Assembly (NCBI GenBank): GCA_033782935.1
Contig: JAWQEG010000523.1
Coordinates: forward strand, 60,001-124,000
Origin: Petrolisthes cinctipes
Lineage: Eukaryota; Arthropoda; Malacostraca; Decapoda; Porcellanidae
Direction of reading: 5' to 3'
Length of the DNA stretch: 64,000 bases
Positions 11,153 to 31,850 of this stretch are shown piece after piece (positions within the stretch are counted from its first letter, which is position 1; each line of letters begins with the position of its first letter). The translations under genes and the position numbers were made by a program. The notes under the pieces are model-generated. The model saw only the letters and a program-made list of their open reading frames with translations. It searched no databases and had not been told where the DNA came from.

Positions 11153-11441
11153 CAGTGGTTCTTAAGCTTGGGGGCGCGCCCCCCTAGGGGGGCACCAGAA
11201 GCTTCCAGGGGAGGGGGGGCGCGAGCAGGGTTGTGGTAAATCTGTGATGTTAATTATTGCACAAATTTCCAAAATTTTCGAACCCGAACCCCCCAGCTGA
11301 TACGGCTGGCTTCGCTCGCCACTCAACCCATACCATAAGTAATTTTAAATTCATAGTATACTGTTTGGTAAACATTTTAAGGGATAGGGGAGCGCGGGAT
11401 CTATTTATAATGCATAATGCAAAAAAGTTTAAGATCCACTG
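11153..11441. mobile_element. hAT-type MITE with perfect 8-bp TSD
   Basis: Starts CAGTGGTTCTTAAGC and ends GTTTAAGATCCACTG. GACTAGGG at 11145-11152 is repeated exactly at 11442-11449. A 289-bp element with no open frame; it contains the short GC-rich palindrome GGGCGCGCCCCCC near its left end. It interrupts an older MITE. Confidence 0.9.
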
Positions 11442-11680
11442 GACTAGGGGGTCCGTTTCATGACATAGTTTGGAGGATTCGGTAGCAATTCAATTTACCA
11501 TCGAGAGTTTCTACCCTTATTAATTAAGTGGATAATATTATACAGTGTTGGTAAATCCGGAGCAACTTATTCCTCCAAACTATTCCAGGCAACAGAACAA
11601 CATTAATTTGGTTAATGTGGCCTTGTTTCCTGGCATACTTTGGAGGTATCAAGGAGCTCTGTTGTGTGTATGTATGCATG

Positions 11681-11894
11681 TACAGCCACAATCAAATAAC
11701 CACCGACACCTTCCTTCCATCGTGCAAATAAATCAGTATCATATAAAAATATAATCATACAACACCTTATATTAACTCAACCCCCTCAGTTATTATTATG
11801 AGGTGCTGCAAAATCATACACGTGTTGTTCTTTATTACCAAGATATTTACCACGATGGAAGGAAAGTGTGGGTGGATATTTGATTGTGGCTGTA
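11681..11894. mobile_element. Palindromic mariner-like MITE (TACAGCCACAATCAAATA family), copy 1
   Basis: The left end TACAGCCACAATCAAATAAC is mirrored by TATTTGATTGTGGCTGTA on the right, with TA flanks. The two halves are nearly complementary throughout (CACCTTCCTTCCATCGTG against CGATGGAAGGAAAGTG), so the unit can fold into a hairpin of about 100 bp per arm. Other copies: 34083-34300, 35256-35473, 55796-56013, 57925-58142. Confidence 0.85.
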
Positions 11895-12084
11895 CAGGAC
11901 CAAACGTGAATTACGCCCTTAACCAATACAGTATTAGTGAAGGAAGGAAATGCTTAATATACTTGTAAACACATAACCTTCTAGTGCCACATTCATCATT
12001 GTTTATGTTAATTTGTCATTCCATTTGTCTGTACGGAAAAAAAAAATATATATACAGAATGCCGATACTGACCTTACCATCCTA

Positions 12085-12117
<33 letters not shown>

Positions 12118-12302
12118 GACAAAACACATATATACACCGTTTACACATGCACTCACACATAAGCAGACACATACAAACACACACCCACCCGAACGAAACA
12201 TACAAACACACACACACACACACAGCCCGGTGGTGTAGTGGTTAGCGCGCTCGGCTCACATCCGAGAGGTCCTGGGTTCGAATCCCAGGTCGGGTGGAGA
12301 CA

Positions 12303-13637
12303 ATAGGCGAGCCCACACTTTGAGTGATGTTGCCAAATGGTGATCTATTTTTTATTTGCGACCTTTTAAGTGCTGGACATGGGTAACTTAGTTAAATTTC
12401 ATACCTTATTTTACACTAGAAAATTAGCGTTCTAGTTCACGACCTTTTACTTAAATGTATAAAAAAATACATACTTTTGTGTTTTCGCATAATATATGCT
12501 GAATATACTATATTTTTCATATAAATTAGTAAATAATAAAAGTCGAAATGTGTGCATTAAGCGGCTTTCATGAACTGCATGAGTATAACAGCCTACAAAT
12601 ATTAACAATTGTATTTAGCATGACCCATACCATGAAGCGGAAAATGTTGAAATGCCATATTTTCACATTTATTAGCATTAGAAATATGCATACCTTGCGC
12701 TGGCAGGGCCTCCATGAGCTCCGAAAATATTACCCTAGAATCGAGCCAGTTTTACCCTAAATTACTATGTATTACCCTAAAAAATCGGCAACATCGTAAC
12801 TTTGAATAATGTAATGCATTATTACACAGTCATTTAGGATCATATATAAGAAAAAACTAAAATAAATTCTATTTGTAAAGATCATCATGTTTATCAGCGA
12901 AAGAAAAACTTAGGGTATCTGGGTTATGCCCCAATACACTGCATTATGGATAATTTGATGGGTTCAGCAAAATTGTAAAGCAACGTAAATATGTAGCCTC
13001 AGTATTAATAAACTTTCAACTTTCTTTTCATGTCTACAACAGCTTTGTGTACTATTCTTAATTTTCGATAGATTTTGACATATAAAATATGTTTTGCCTA
13101 TGAATTACCCTAAAATTACCCCAAATTAAGCCTTACCCTAAACACTACCCTAAAGAGGATCTAATTACCCTAGTTTAGGGTATTTTACCCTAAAATGGAA
13201 GCACTGGGTGCTGGGTTGGTTTGTTTACGTGTTGCTGCAGCAGCGGAGACCGTATCGTATGGACACCAATATATTATCAACATCTTATTGTGATTTAGTA
13301 CTGTTACTATCATTGACGACGTAAAATGTAAAATAGAATTATAAAAGGCCTGTATAAGTTTGTATATCATTCTAATTTTGTTATCTTTGCGTATAATCGG
13401 ACTAAAAAGCCTCTTCTGAAATAATAGGATATATATTTTTATTCATGGCTGTATTCGTATGAAAATAAGTCCAAGATAAGTTAAAAATATGTAAAAAATA
13501 TTGAATAAGTTATAATAAGTCGTTCCACAATAGGAAGCCCAATACAACTTTGCCCGACATAGGACATTTTTTCCAGCCTAGAAATCGCCATCAAAATGCC
13601 GTTTGGCAACTCGTATTAAAGTGTGGGCTCGCCTATT
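12303..13637. mobile_element. TIR DNA element A, copy 2, inserted in the SINE
   Basis: Left terminus ATAGGCGAGCCCACACTTT and right terminus AAAGTGTGGGCTCGCCTAT. The interior is the reverse complement of 4150-5016, except for the hAT insertion at 12704-13206. No transposase frame. The flanks fit a 2-bp target duplication. Confidence 0.88.
12704..13206. mobile_element. hAT-like element with ATTACCCTA subterminal repeats, copy 1
   Basis: Starts CAGGGCCTCCATGAG and ends ATGGAAGCACTG, with many ATTACCCTA or TTACCCTAAA motifs near both ends. It interrupts element A. Flanks TGCGCTGG and GGTGCTGG agree at 6 of 8 bases, an eroded 8-bp duplication. The same family is at 47360-48606 and 58584-60298. 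Confidence 0.8.
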
Positions 13638-13865
13638 TGGGAGTGTTTCCTTAAATGTGTAACCCCTGTTCACCTAGCAGAGAATAGGTACGGGACGTAA
13701 GTCGAGGAGTTGTGACCTCGCTATTCCGGTGTGTGGAAAAAGGTTCCAGCCTTACCCAAAGATCGGTCACTACGAGCTCTGAGCTCATTCCGGGAGGGTA
13801 ACAGTTGGTGAGCACGTGTCCAGGACGTGATCAAGACCAGGTGAAACAAAAACAAACATCCGAAC

Positions 13866-13903
13866 GAAACACACACACACACACACACACACACATCCGA
13901 ACG

Positions 13904-13934
<31 letters not shown>

Positions 13935-14045
13935 GCCAATAAAAAAATGCAACACGCACACAGACACACCCAGTCGAACGAAATAAAAAAAAAACACACA
14001 CGCACAGCCAAACAAAAAATGCAACAAACACACACACACACACAC
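13866..14045. repeat. (CA)n blocks spaced by CCGAACGAAACA
   Basis: CA tracts repeated with the spacer CATCCGAACGAAACACACAC, directly after the SINE body; a matching CCGAACGAAACA lies just before the SINE head at 12190. Translated frames are low complexity. Confidence 0.85.
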
Positions 14046-14877
14046 TATATTTTAACTGATGTATCGGGTAGTCAGTCATCTTAGGTATAATAATAATATT
14101 GTGATAAGTTTGTATTTTGGTATGGGACTATTGAAGGGAATTAAAATATCACAATAAAAAAAAAAATACCACGTACTTAGGCTATAAAATTAATTCTAGT
14201 TTTATATATGACTGTGTGAGTGAGTGAGTATATACTGTATATATTTGGTAATGAAATAATATACAAGTGTTTTTTTTAAATGCTTGGTGGTTTTAATTTT
14301 CCACTTCCTTCTCACATTATATATAGATAATTATTGTGCATCACAGTTTTACGGTTGGTGAATTTTAATTAGGCTACTGAATATACTTTTTTCCTACAAA
14401 TTATATCAAAAATTTATATATATATACTTAAGGTGTAGCCTGTTTCCTGCATGACATAGTTTGGATTAATTGGTTCATTTGTACTTTGAAAATCGATTCG
14501 TCATTATATCAAAGCCTATTTTATTATGATTATAATTGTGGTCAATCTGTGGTAATAAATAAAACTATAATAATTGCCAATAAATCAATAACGTAAGTGA
14601 AATTTGCACAAGTTTGTGGTTATCAATTTATCATAATTAAGTATATTTATTTCAAGCTCTTTATTTACCTTTAGTACGAGCCCCAACCAGTAGCCCCAAC
14701 ACTTCTGGGGGGCATGAAGTTATCAGAGAGATTAATTAAGACAGTATCTCTAAGTAATGTAGCTCCCTAATAAGGTGTGTTTTCTACTTCATACTTTCCA
14801 TCACCACGAATCAGGCAGTGCACTACAAAACAAAGTGTCAACATCACATCACATGACATACTACATAACCTATATTC

Positions 14878-14966
14878 TTGAGGGGAGATTTGTATGTTGG
14901 TGAATTGAAATGTCTCTGTGGCAGTAGCCTTCCAATTGGCCAACAAGAAAACCTCCCCTTAATTAA
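14878..14966. mobile_element. Short MITE, GGGGAGATT family
   Basis: TTGAGGGGAGATTT on the left and AAACCTCCCCTTAA on the right enclose inverted TGTTGGTGAATTG and CAATTGGCCAACA. A minimal internally deleted copy. Confidence 0.65.
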
Positions 14967-15049
14967 GTATGCCACTGACAAAGACCTGCTGCAAGACGTG
15001 AGGTATAACAGGTAGGTGTGAGAAAATGTGAGTAGGTTACAAATTTATA

Positions 15050-15052
<3 letters not shown>

Positions 15053-15101
<49 letters not shown>
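15053..15101. repeat. (CT)n microsatellite
   Basis: About 24 CT units, uninterrupted. Confidence 0.95.
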
Positions 15102-15105
<4 letters not shown>

Positions 15106-15195
15106 TACAAATAAAGCCTCAGGATTAAATTTACTATAAAATTTTTACGTATATCAGAGCTTTTATATATGTTTGTGGCCCTTCAGAACCATCGT

Positions 15196-15757
15196 TGTTG
15201 TTGTTGATGTTCTCCCGGGTCAGAATGGCTTCCTGCCCCACAGACCCCTGGTACACTCTGGTCGCAGTGAACAAAAAAAAAAAAAATAAATAAAGGAGGG
15301 GCTGGCCCTATATGCCTGGGCTACCGAAGCACATCCAAAAGAAATGGGACCAGAGCTTACTGGTCCAGGGAGTCTGGGGGCTTCCGACCGCCAGAGAGAT
15401 TGGGGGGAAGGTCTTTGATCCCACAGCCAGTGCTGTGGGCCCAAGCCCACGTTACCACAAGAGCTACAAATGGGGCCGCACCTTCCATGAGACCAGCCCT
15501 GAAGGGACCATAAGGGGGAGGGAGTTTACACTGCTGCATGCAAAGGGATAATGCACCCCCGTGTGCTGGCGGTCCACACAGCAGTGAAAAAAAAAAGGAG
15601 CCTCCGGTTGCAGTACACCTCACATGGATTTTCAATCCATGTGGGCAGATCTCGTCAAATCCACTAGAAAGTGACCAGATACTAAAACAATCTTTATTCT
15701 AGCCCTGTGGGGGATAACTAATATTCTCAGAGAATAAGGTCAGCCCCACTGGGCCTA
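15196..15757 (-). mobile_element. (CAA)n-tailed non-LTR fragment or SINE, 11-bp TSD
   Basis: Read on the minus strand it ends in (CAA)n at 15196. The 11-bp sequence AGAACCATCGT at 15185-15195 recurs at 15758-15768, a typical retroposon target duplication. The same sequence is on the + strand at 48669-49276, again ending in CAACAACAAC. An internal A-rich tract is present. Open frames of about 75-90 aa exist in both copies but resemble nothing I recognise. Confidence 0.8.
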
Positions 15758-15768
15758 AGAACCATCGT

Positions 15769-17384
15769 AATAATGTGCAAACTGGAGTTAGCAGGACCAC
15801 TGCAGTATCTCTGGAAAATATCATTAGAGACAGGAAGGGTACCAGTCACACTCAAAACGGGAATAGTCGACATTTTAGTCGTGCCAATATATAAAGGAGG
15901 GAACAAAGGTCCAGCCAAAAACTACAGACCAGTTGTCTTAACGTCACACATGAGAAGATAATCAGGCAAGCTATGGTTGATTTTCTAGAGACTAACGACA
16001 AGCCCAACAATGGACAGCATGGCTTTAGAAGAGGTTGCTCATGCTTGTCCCAACTAATACAACATTATGAAGAGATTCCAGAAAATATTCAAGATAGCAA
16101 CAACGTGGATGTGATCTATCTGGACTTTGCAAAAGCCTTTGATAAGGTGGACCATGTAATTTTATTGCACAAATTTCGAGATTTAGGCATCACAGGCCAG
16201 CTGGGAAGGTGGCTGCATAGCTTGTTAACTAAACGACAACAGATGGCCTCAGTACAGGAAAAAATCTCTCAACAGAGCCAAGTTTGGAGTGGAGTGCCAC
16301 AAGGTTCTGTTTTGGGTCCCTTACTGTTTCTCATTCATATCGGGGACATTGATACAACACTGCAACATTCAGAAGCTTAATCTTTTGCTGATGACACTAG
16401 AATCAAGAAACAAATATCTAGTTTTGAAGATGCAAGCTACCTACAGCAAGACCTTGATCGGATTCTGGAATGGGCAGCAGAGAATAAACATGGCCTTAAA
16501 CGGGGATAAGTTTGAGCTGCTGAGATATGGTACCCATGAAGAGGAAATTGCCGCATTCAGCTACCAAGGCGATGGCCAAAGTCTTCTCAGCCAAGAACAT
16601 GTGCGGGACTTAGGCATATAAATGAGCCGGGATGCCACTTTTACCCATCACTATGCTAGGATTACAGAAACAGCAAGAAGAATGTGCGGGTGGATTCTCA
16701 GAACCTTAAGCACACGGCAACTGGAGTGCATGATCACCCTATGGAAAATCCTAGTGCTTCCAAGGATAGAGTACTGCTGCCAGCTGTGGTCACCCTACAA
16801 AACTATGGACATTGTCAGTGTGGAAGCTCCTCAGCGTACTTTTACCAGCAATTTTCAGGATGTACAGCTCCTGAATTACTGGGAAAGACTTCAACATCTT
16901 AAGTTCTACTCTATGCACAGAAGAAGAGAGAGATACATTGTTATTCATGTATGGAAGGTCTTTAATGGACATATGCCAAACATGGGTATCTAGCAGGCCA
17001 ACTACAGCATTAGAAGAGGAAGACTCTGTAATGTGAAAAGCATCAGTGGCACATCACAAAAAATACTGACTATCAAATAAAACACCTTTACACATAATGG
17101 GGCCAGACTCTTCAACTGTGTACCGGAAGGGCTAAGAGATATCACCGGAGTTCCTCTGGAATCTTTCAAGAGGAAACTTGACATATGGTTGGCTGGCTTA
17201 CCTGACCAGCCACCAACACTAGGCTACTCCCACTCCCACCACAACACTCTGCCGGAGGTGACGAGAGACAGGAGGGAGGAGGAACGTCCTGGAGCAGGTG
17301 GATGCCGACATCAGCCGGATCATTAGAAGACTGAATTCTACAAAGTATGACAAAGTAAATTAGTAAGTAAGTAAGTAAATACGA
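15769..17384 (+). pseudogene. CR1/jockey-like LINE reverse transcriptase, degenerate
   Basis: Successive frames encode recognisable RT blocks: P-I-Y-K-G-G-N-K (15880), N-G-Q-H-G-F-R-R-G, V-I-Y-L-D-F-A-K-A-F-D-K-V-D-H (16115), G-V-P-Q-G-S-V-L-G-P-L-L-F (16290), then S-F-A-D-D-T (16385) directly after an in-frame TAA at 16378. The thumb (W-I-L-R-T-L-S-T-R-Q; P-R-I-E-Y-C-C-Q-L-W) follows to about 17200. Frameshifts near 16490 and stops at 15959 and 16619 make it inactive. It ends in (TAAG)n at 17360-17380, a microsatellite 3' tail of the kind seen in CR1-type elements. The (CAA)n element 15196-15757 lies at its 5' edge. Confidence 0.9.
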
Positions 17385-17439
17385 GAGTGTGACATTAGTG
17401 TACAACAACATGAGTGTGTGGAGGTACGAAGGCTAAAAA

Positions 17440-17820
17440 TTATGGTATACAATGGTGCCAAATAAGGGACATTTTCTCTTGACATGGAGAATTAAAGGTA
17501 CCAATGAGGAAATCACATAAAGATTGTTCACAAAAGTAAATGGGGAAATTTCTACTTGACGAAATATCAAGAAGATGGTAAATATACGATTATTTTTAAG
17601 AGTAAACAGGGAAATACGTGTGGTAAAAAGGGAAATTCTGATATTGAAGCTGAGGCTAAAATGGAAATTCTGATGTTGAAGCAGAGGTTAAAAGGGAAAT
17701 TCTGATGTTGAAGCTGAGATAAAAAGGGAAATTCTGATATTGAAGCCGAGATAAAAAAAAGAAAAAAAAAGAGGGAAATTGTATATATTGAAGCTGGGGG
17801 ATATTTCGCCAAGTGGACCT
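17440..17820. repeat. Repeat block just upstream of TVP23 start
   Basis: 17628-17810 holds about five units of 36-40 bp (GGAAATTCTGATGTTGAAGC plus GAGATAAAAAG). The preceding 17460-17620 resembles 20930-21110 in the Tigger-like element (AAAGATTGTTCAAAAGTAAA, GTAAACAGGGAAA). The block ends 40 bp before the ATG at 17862, so the proximal promoter and 5' UTR of TVP23 may sit in repeat DNA. Confidence 0.75.
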
Positions 17821-17861
17821 GGCAACACTGACGGAATATTATTGTTGACATCAGCAGCACC

Positions 17862-26356
<8,495 letters not shown>

Positions 26357-27985
26357 GCTACCCGAGAGGTGTCCAAAGGGGTGAGAAGAGAGTTGAATAA
26401 TCATAATGGTGACTGACAATTGGGGCTACAGTTGCCAGATTAGAAGTTTCTCTATAAGACAGTACTGTAGAGTAAATTTCTAATGTTTGAGTCCTGTACT
26501 ATTTTGTTTTTAAATGCAGTGGGTAGTTACTTAAGTCAAAAGGCTATTTTTTATATGTGGTTTTTGATCTGCATGTAAAAGAGCAGAATTATTGTTGCTA
26601 AGTGCAGTATATAAAGTTTTATATGGAATAACTTATACGAAAGCAGGTTCTGTTATCATGGTGTGTTTTGCTTCATTTGATAGATTTCATCAAGCTCAAT
26701 TTAGACTGGTTATGTTATGTAACAAAAAAATCGATAGAAATTCATAGACAGTGATGCTTTACTAAATTAGTTGTGACCACTTTCCTTAAAGCTGAAGAAA
26801 TCATAAAGCTGAAGGTATCGTAATGGAAATTCCTGAGAAAGACAATTAAAAAATCTTAACCATTTTCACTTTGGAGAAGCTGTGAATAGTATACATTACC
26901 AAGTGATGTTTTGGGAGTGAGTGGAGCTTTATGTATAATTATTTATTGATTTATGAATATTTTTGTATACAATATGAACAAGTCCTATTTTATCTCTACA
27001 ATACAGTATAACCCATCTGTGTTTCTCCCAATAGATACTCTGCTAATCTTTCTCCCTTCATATTCAGCTTTTCCAGCCTTACATTCCTTACTTTTATATT
27101 AAGTTTCCATCTCTTGCCTTACACCCAGATCCCAGAGGGGAGGCCACAAATGAATCACCTCCATGGCCTGACATCATAGGTTTGAGGTTGAGGTTCTAGA
27201 GCACATGGGGTCTCGGTGATATCATTTGCCATAAGCTACAAGAAAATTAACTAAAGTACAATTTACACAAAAGTTATCAAAAGTACAATGGACAATAAAT
27301 CATACCTTAGTGATTCTTCATTTTTCACAAACATCCATTTGAGTTTTAGTTAAATTGGATTAATATAATACTGTATTGGTACTATACTAGGATATGTCTG
27401 TATTGCCTTAATGCATTTTCCATCCTCGTCCTCTTGCTCCTAAAAAATAATATTCCTTTTCTTTTTCAACCCTGTCCATATTTACTTACTGCACATACTC
27501 ACCCATTTACCACAGAAAAATTAACATCATGCCACTACTCTTGTCCAAACGTAAGCCTTTTTTTCCCTCTTATAGACTGATAATACCACTCTTCTGTCTC
27601 TACTCTTTCCCTCCATCTTGACTGTCATCACCAGTGTGTCTCCCTGCCTGTTCTCGAGAGCTTTTCAAAATGTGGGAGTTGTGGGATTATTTTGTACATA
27701 CATAGGTTCCAATAATAATGTTTTAGGAGTCTGTAGATTTGCCAACATTCCTAATATGGTTATTTAATATTTTCTTGTGCTTGTTGTATGGGAATTTATG
27801 TGAAACATAGACAGGTAGTCCAATAGTTTTTTATCTGTTGTATGCTACTGAGTGCTTTTGTATTGATATAAAATAAATATATATATATACAGTATATATA
27901 TATATATATATGTATATACTGTAATTGTTATCCAGATTTTGTGAAATAAAATATGGTAAGATAAATATTCAGATTCTCACTTGAT
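26357..27985. other. Downstream of TVP23: presumed 3' UTR and intergenic
   Basis: Contains AATAAA hexamers near 27293, 27870 and 27945-27950, any of which could serve TVP23; no choice can be made from sequence alone. (TA)n at 27875-27912. No coding signal. Confidence 0.5.
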
Positions 27986-28669
27986 TATAAGGACACTTTC
28001 TTATTGGTGAATTGGAGGGCTATTTATTCCTGCAGACTTTGCCAGGAAACAGATCCCTTACTATTAACTTAACAGTGAGGAGGTTTGTTTCCTGGCATAA
28101 TATTGAAAAATAAGTATCCCAGTAACCCAATTGAAAACTACAATGCAAAGTATGCCCATGACTTATCTACAGTGGACTTTATATCTTGTCTGGTTTATCA
28201 GTACATGTCTTTTTTTTTAATAGCCACACTTTTTATAGAAGTAATATGTACAATTTCTTTTCTTTAATGATTGATACTCTGTGTGGACTGAACTGTATTA
28301 CTGTAGCCTACATATAAAAGGAGAAAATTGAAGAAGAAGAAGAAAGAATACGGCTATGGATACCGAGAAGAGTAACAACAATAGAGAAAGAAGAAGAATA
28401 GAATGAGGGACAATAGAAAAATTGAGAGGGAGTGAGTTGGTTCCAAATTAAGGTACAAAGAGAGACTATATTCGCAGACAACTACATCATAACAACACAC
28501 ACCCACACAATACAATAATAGACAGTGGTACCCCATCTCCCTTGTTCATTATATGGTTGCCAGACATCATGAGTTGCTGCTTTAACAAACAAAGAATGCA
28601 CACATACTCGCACTTACTATGCTAATGCAATCTGACCCTGGCAGTAATAAGTCACTCATGCCTACTTCA

Positions 28670-28826
28670 GTAAGGACCCAGTGATTGTGTGTGAGACTTG
28701 GTGGCTTCTGATTCCTCCTGACTATGCCTGCCACGAAACAATCTATATATAGGTTGTGTTTCGTGGCAATTTTTGAAGTAATCATTTATCCCCAATTTTC
28801 TGACTACAGCACAATATGGTCCAAGG
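28670..28826. mobile_element. TTAA-type MITE, copy 3 (degenerate)
   Basis: TAAGGACCCAGTGATTGTG on the left and a decayed CAGCACAATATGGTCC on the right; the interior TTCGTGGCAATTTTTGAAG identifies the family. Confidence 0.7.
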
Positions 28827-29753
28827 CATAATTTATCTTGCTTGTTTGTCTGTTTTTGTTAGTCACTGGGATATCTCGGTTGTTTAAAAAGAAGCAAGTG
28901 GCAGTAACATTGTAGCACAGTAGAGTTGACAGTAATAAAATGAGCACAGTAGAGTTGGCACTGGTGAAGGAAGACAAGTTGGTGTCGTGTACATTTACAT
29001 CTTGGATTTAATTGTGTTTGAATCCCAGCAACTCTAATGGCCGGTATAGTATACATATATAACTAATTTAGGATATACTAGCAGGAAAGGAACAATATTT
29101 AATTACATGTTATAGTTTGGAAGGGAATTATGCAAGACTAACAAATCACACCATCATGCATCATTTTGCACAAAGATATTCTGCATGACACAATCACCGA
29201 TCTACAGTAATTTAACAGTAATGCAAAGTTATAGCGGGTTTTCTTCAGAATATATAGCACATACATTCAATGCCTGAACTCTTTATATGTGTTTCCAAAA
29301 GACTTTTAACACTATATAATATGGGGTTGGGGAGGGATATTTGGGAGTTTTATACTGAGGTCTCCAAACATTGCCACGAAACACCACCCTTATTATCGGA
29401 GTTTGTGTGTGTGTGTGGCATAATCAGAAGGAGGAATCATATATACGTAGTAGCCTCCAGGTCTCGTACACTATGACAGAGTCCTTTCTTAAGTGTGTAG
29501 TTGGTTGGTCGCCCATTTGGACTGGATATGTAGGTTACTGTATCCTAACTTTCAGCACTTTCTTCCTCTGCATGTCTCTCCTTTCGTTAATTAATTCTTT
29601 TTCTTTCTTGCTTGCTGTCGATCCCCTCTCATCTCAGTGTCCTCCTCTCTCTCTCTCTCTTTTTTTTTTTTTGGTTGCAGGGGAAAGTGTGTACCTCTGC
29701 TTGGACCCCTCTCTCTCTTTCAGTCGGACTGTATCAAGGACATCTGACGTATG

Positions 29754-29940
29754 TACAGTTGAGCAAGTAGGAAGTGCAAGAAAAATATGAATGTATATGG
29801 CCACATCTTCACTACCAATCACGTTCCACCTTACATTGGCTTTGAATTCTCAGTTATTCATTCATAAATATACGAGGGAACTACCAGATGTTGAAATATA
29901 CAGCCAAATTTTTCTTGCACTTTCTACTTGCTCAACTGTA
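29754..29940. mobile_element. Palindromic mariner-like MITE (TACAGTTGAGCAAGTAG)
   Basis: TACAGTTGAGCAAGTAGGAA on the left and TTTCTACTTGCTCAACTGTA on the right, with about 40-bp complementary ends and TA flanks. One copy only in this window. Confidence 0.8.
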
Positions 29941-30184
29941 CAGTTGCCAAATATGATTTGCGACAAATCTTGCTGGAGGTCCACTGGGAACATAAGCATG
30001 TAATTCAAAAGAAAATTTACATTTACTTCTGTATTACATACCTATATATGATCCCTCCAAACAACCATGGACATTAATATACTTAACGTTCCATCAATAG
30101 TTGTCGCAATTCATATTTTGGCAACTGTACGTGTATGTTTGTATGCAGAAGCAACAGTATACTGAGTAGTGAGTACAGTCAGAA

Positions 30185-30999
30185 CAGGGTTGCGCTGCAT
30201 ACCATAATTATGGTACTTGTACCATAATTCAGTGTCTGCGTACCATGTACCATTCACTGCGTACCGTGTACCATTCACTGCGTACCGTGTACCATAATTT
30301 TGTGACATTTCATTTTCTCGTTCACAGCCTTAGATCTGACTCATCTGAGTCCTCTTGACTCAATTACTGTTGCCGGTTGTCATGGGACCTCAATTCCAGA
30401 AAGAGATTAGAAGGGTCCTGTGTAGCTGTCAAAGGTTTATAGTGGCTACTTATTCTTCCACATCACACCAGGAAACACGTTGCTTTAGTATGTAGGGTCA
30501 TTTGTTTCATAGCATAGGTTGAAGGATTGAAAAACTTTGAATTTGCCGACTTCATCACAGGGTGGTCCATTAAAGGCTTAACCATACAACCAGAGTATGC
30601 TGAGATTTCTGACCACCTTAATTCCTTTCTCTTACTGTCTACTTTTATTCTCTATTTATGTGAAGGTTGTAGTTGTGGTAGTAGTGAATGTGGTGGTGAT
30701 GATTCCCATTTAGACGATTTTCCAAACACCATTCCCTGTGTAATGTTTGTTGTTGTGGTAGCACAATGATGGTGACTATAACAAGAAAAACGAATTTGCC
30801 TTAACTTAATTATGTAATATTCCTGTGTTTTATAATATAATATAACTTGTTTATTAAATAATCTGCTTATTAGTATAGATTAGCACAGTACAATAATAGT
30901 ACCATAACTGATGTGCACAGCGTACCATAATTTCGATGAAAGTACCATAATTTCGGCATTAGTGTACAATAATTTGGGCAGGTCGGCAGCGCAACCCTG
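30185..30999. mobile_element. hAT-like element (CAGGGTTGCGCTGC ends)
   Basis: Ends CAGGGTTGCGCTGC and GCAGCGCAACCCTG are perfectly inverted. Flanks AGTCAGAA (30177-30184) and AGTCAGAG (31000-31007) match at 7 of 8. Both subterminal regions carry repeated GTACCATAATT and GTACCATTCACTGC motifs, probable transposase-binding repeats. No transposase. Confidence 0.85.
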
Positions 31000-31318
31000 A
31001 GTCAGAGTAGTGAGAGTACTATGCCCCAGTGTAACGCAAGAGCTGGACTAAGACGGTGCTAATTAAATTGTTTTAAATTAGCTGGTCTGGTGATGTGTTT
31101 AGTAGGCACCAAGGTAGGTAAGTAATAAGTATATCGTACACAGTGGGCCTCTGGAAGTCGTATTATACACCACGAAGGCTGTGACATCAACTAGTCGCAC
31201 AGTGTGACATCAACAAGTAGAAACTACGTGACATCAACAAGTCGTACAGGAATTCGTATATACCACTATATAGATATGACATCAACAAGTTGTACAGTGT
31301 GACATCAACTAGTCGAAA

Positions 31319-31371
31319 CGGTATTTATTGAAAGAATTGCCGTTTTGTAATTAATTCTTTCAATATTTACG
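31319..31371. mobile_element. Minimal hairpin remnant of the GGTATTTATTGAAAG MITE
   Basis: GGTATTTATTGAAAGAATTG joined almost directly to ATTCTTTCAATATTTAC, that is both terminal repeats without an interior. Confidence 0.8.
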
Positions 31372-31655
31372 GAAGAGACTGTTCGTGACATCAACAAGTA
31401 CAGGAATTCGTATACACCACTATATAGCTGTGACATCAACAAGTTGTACAGTGTGACATCAACTATAGTCGTATTGTGTGACAAGTAGAAACAGTGTGAC
31501 ATCAACAAGTCGTATAGCCAAGTGTGACATCAACTAGTCGTATTGTGTGACATTAACAAGTCGTAGCCTACAGTGTGACATCAAGTCGTACAGTGTGACA
31601 TCAACTAGTCGTACAGTGTGACATCAACTAGTCGTACAGTGTGACATCAACAATT

Positions 31656-31850
31656 TGTTGTTGTTGTTGAAGTTCCTCAAGCTGTCTGGCCGAACAGCCC
31701 CGAGCTCTTGAGGAAGGCTATGGCTTGAACCCACAGTGCGGTCAGTGCCCTCAGTGAGTGTATCTTGTGTTGTTGGCGAGTGTCGGTGTGTTCGTTGCAG
31801 TCTTCCATAATGTGTTTAATAGAATGGGGTGCTGTGTTGCATCCTGGGCA
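31656..31850 (-). mobile_element. (CAA)n-tailed LINE 3' fragment
   Basis: The reverse complement matches 23770-23966: the CCHC-finger coding segment and the tail AACTTCAACAACAACAACAA. Inserted in the minisatellite. Confidence 0.88.

Larger units (their letters stand above)
12225..13845 (+). mobile_element. tRNA-Val-headed SINE split by a nested DNA transposon
   Basis: 12225-12297 folds as a tRNA: anticodon arm CTCGG-CTCACAT-CCGAG (anticodon CAC, Val), T arm CTGGG-TTCGAAT-CCCAG, and A and B box promoters for RNA polymerase III. The acceptor stem depends on several G-T pairs. The SINE body continues at 13638-13845 (TTTGGGAGTGTTTCCTTAAATG onward) after the 1335-bp element 12303-13637. Joining the two pieces across the insertion gives an ordinary SINE; the 3' end runs into (CA)n. 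Confidence 0.85.

Noticed and set aside
12225..12297. Free-standing tRNA-Val(CAC) gene
   Set aside because: The acceptor stem needs several G-T pairs, and the sequence continues into a SINE body at 13638 once the inserted transposon is removed.
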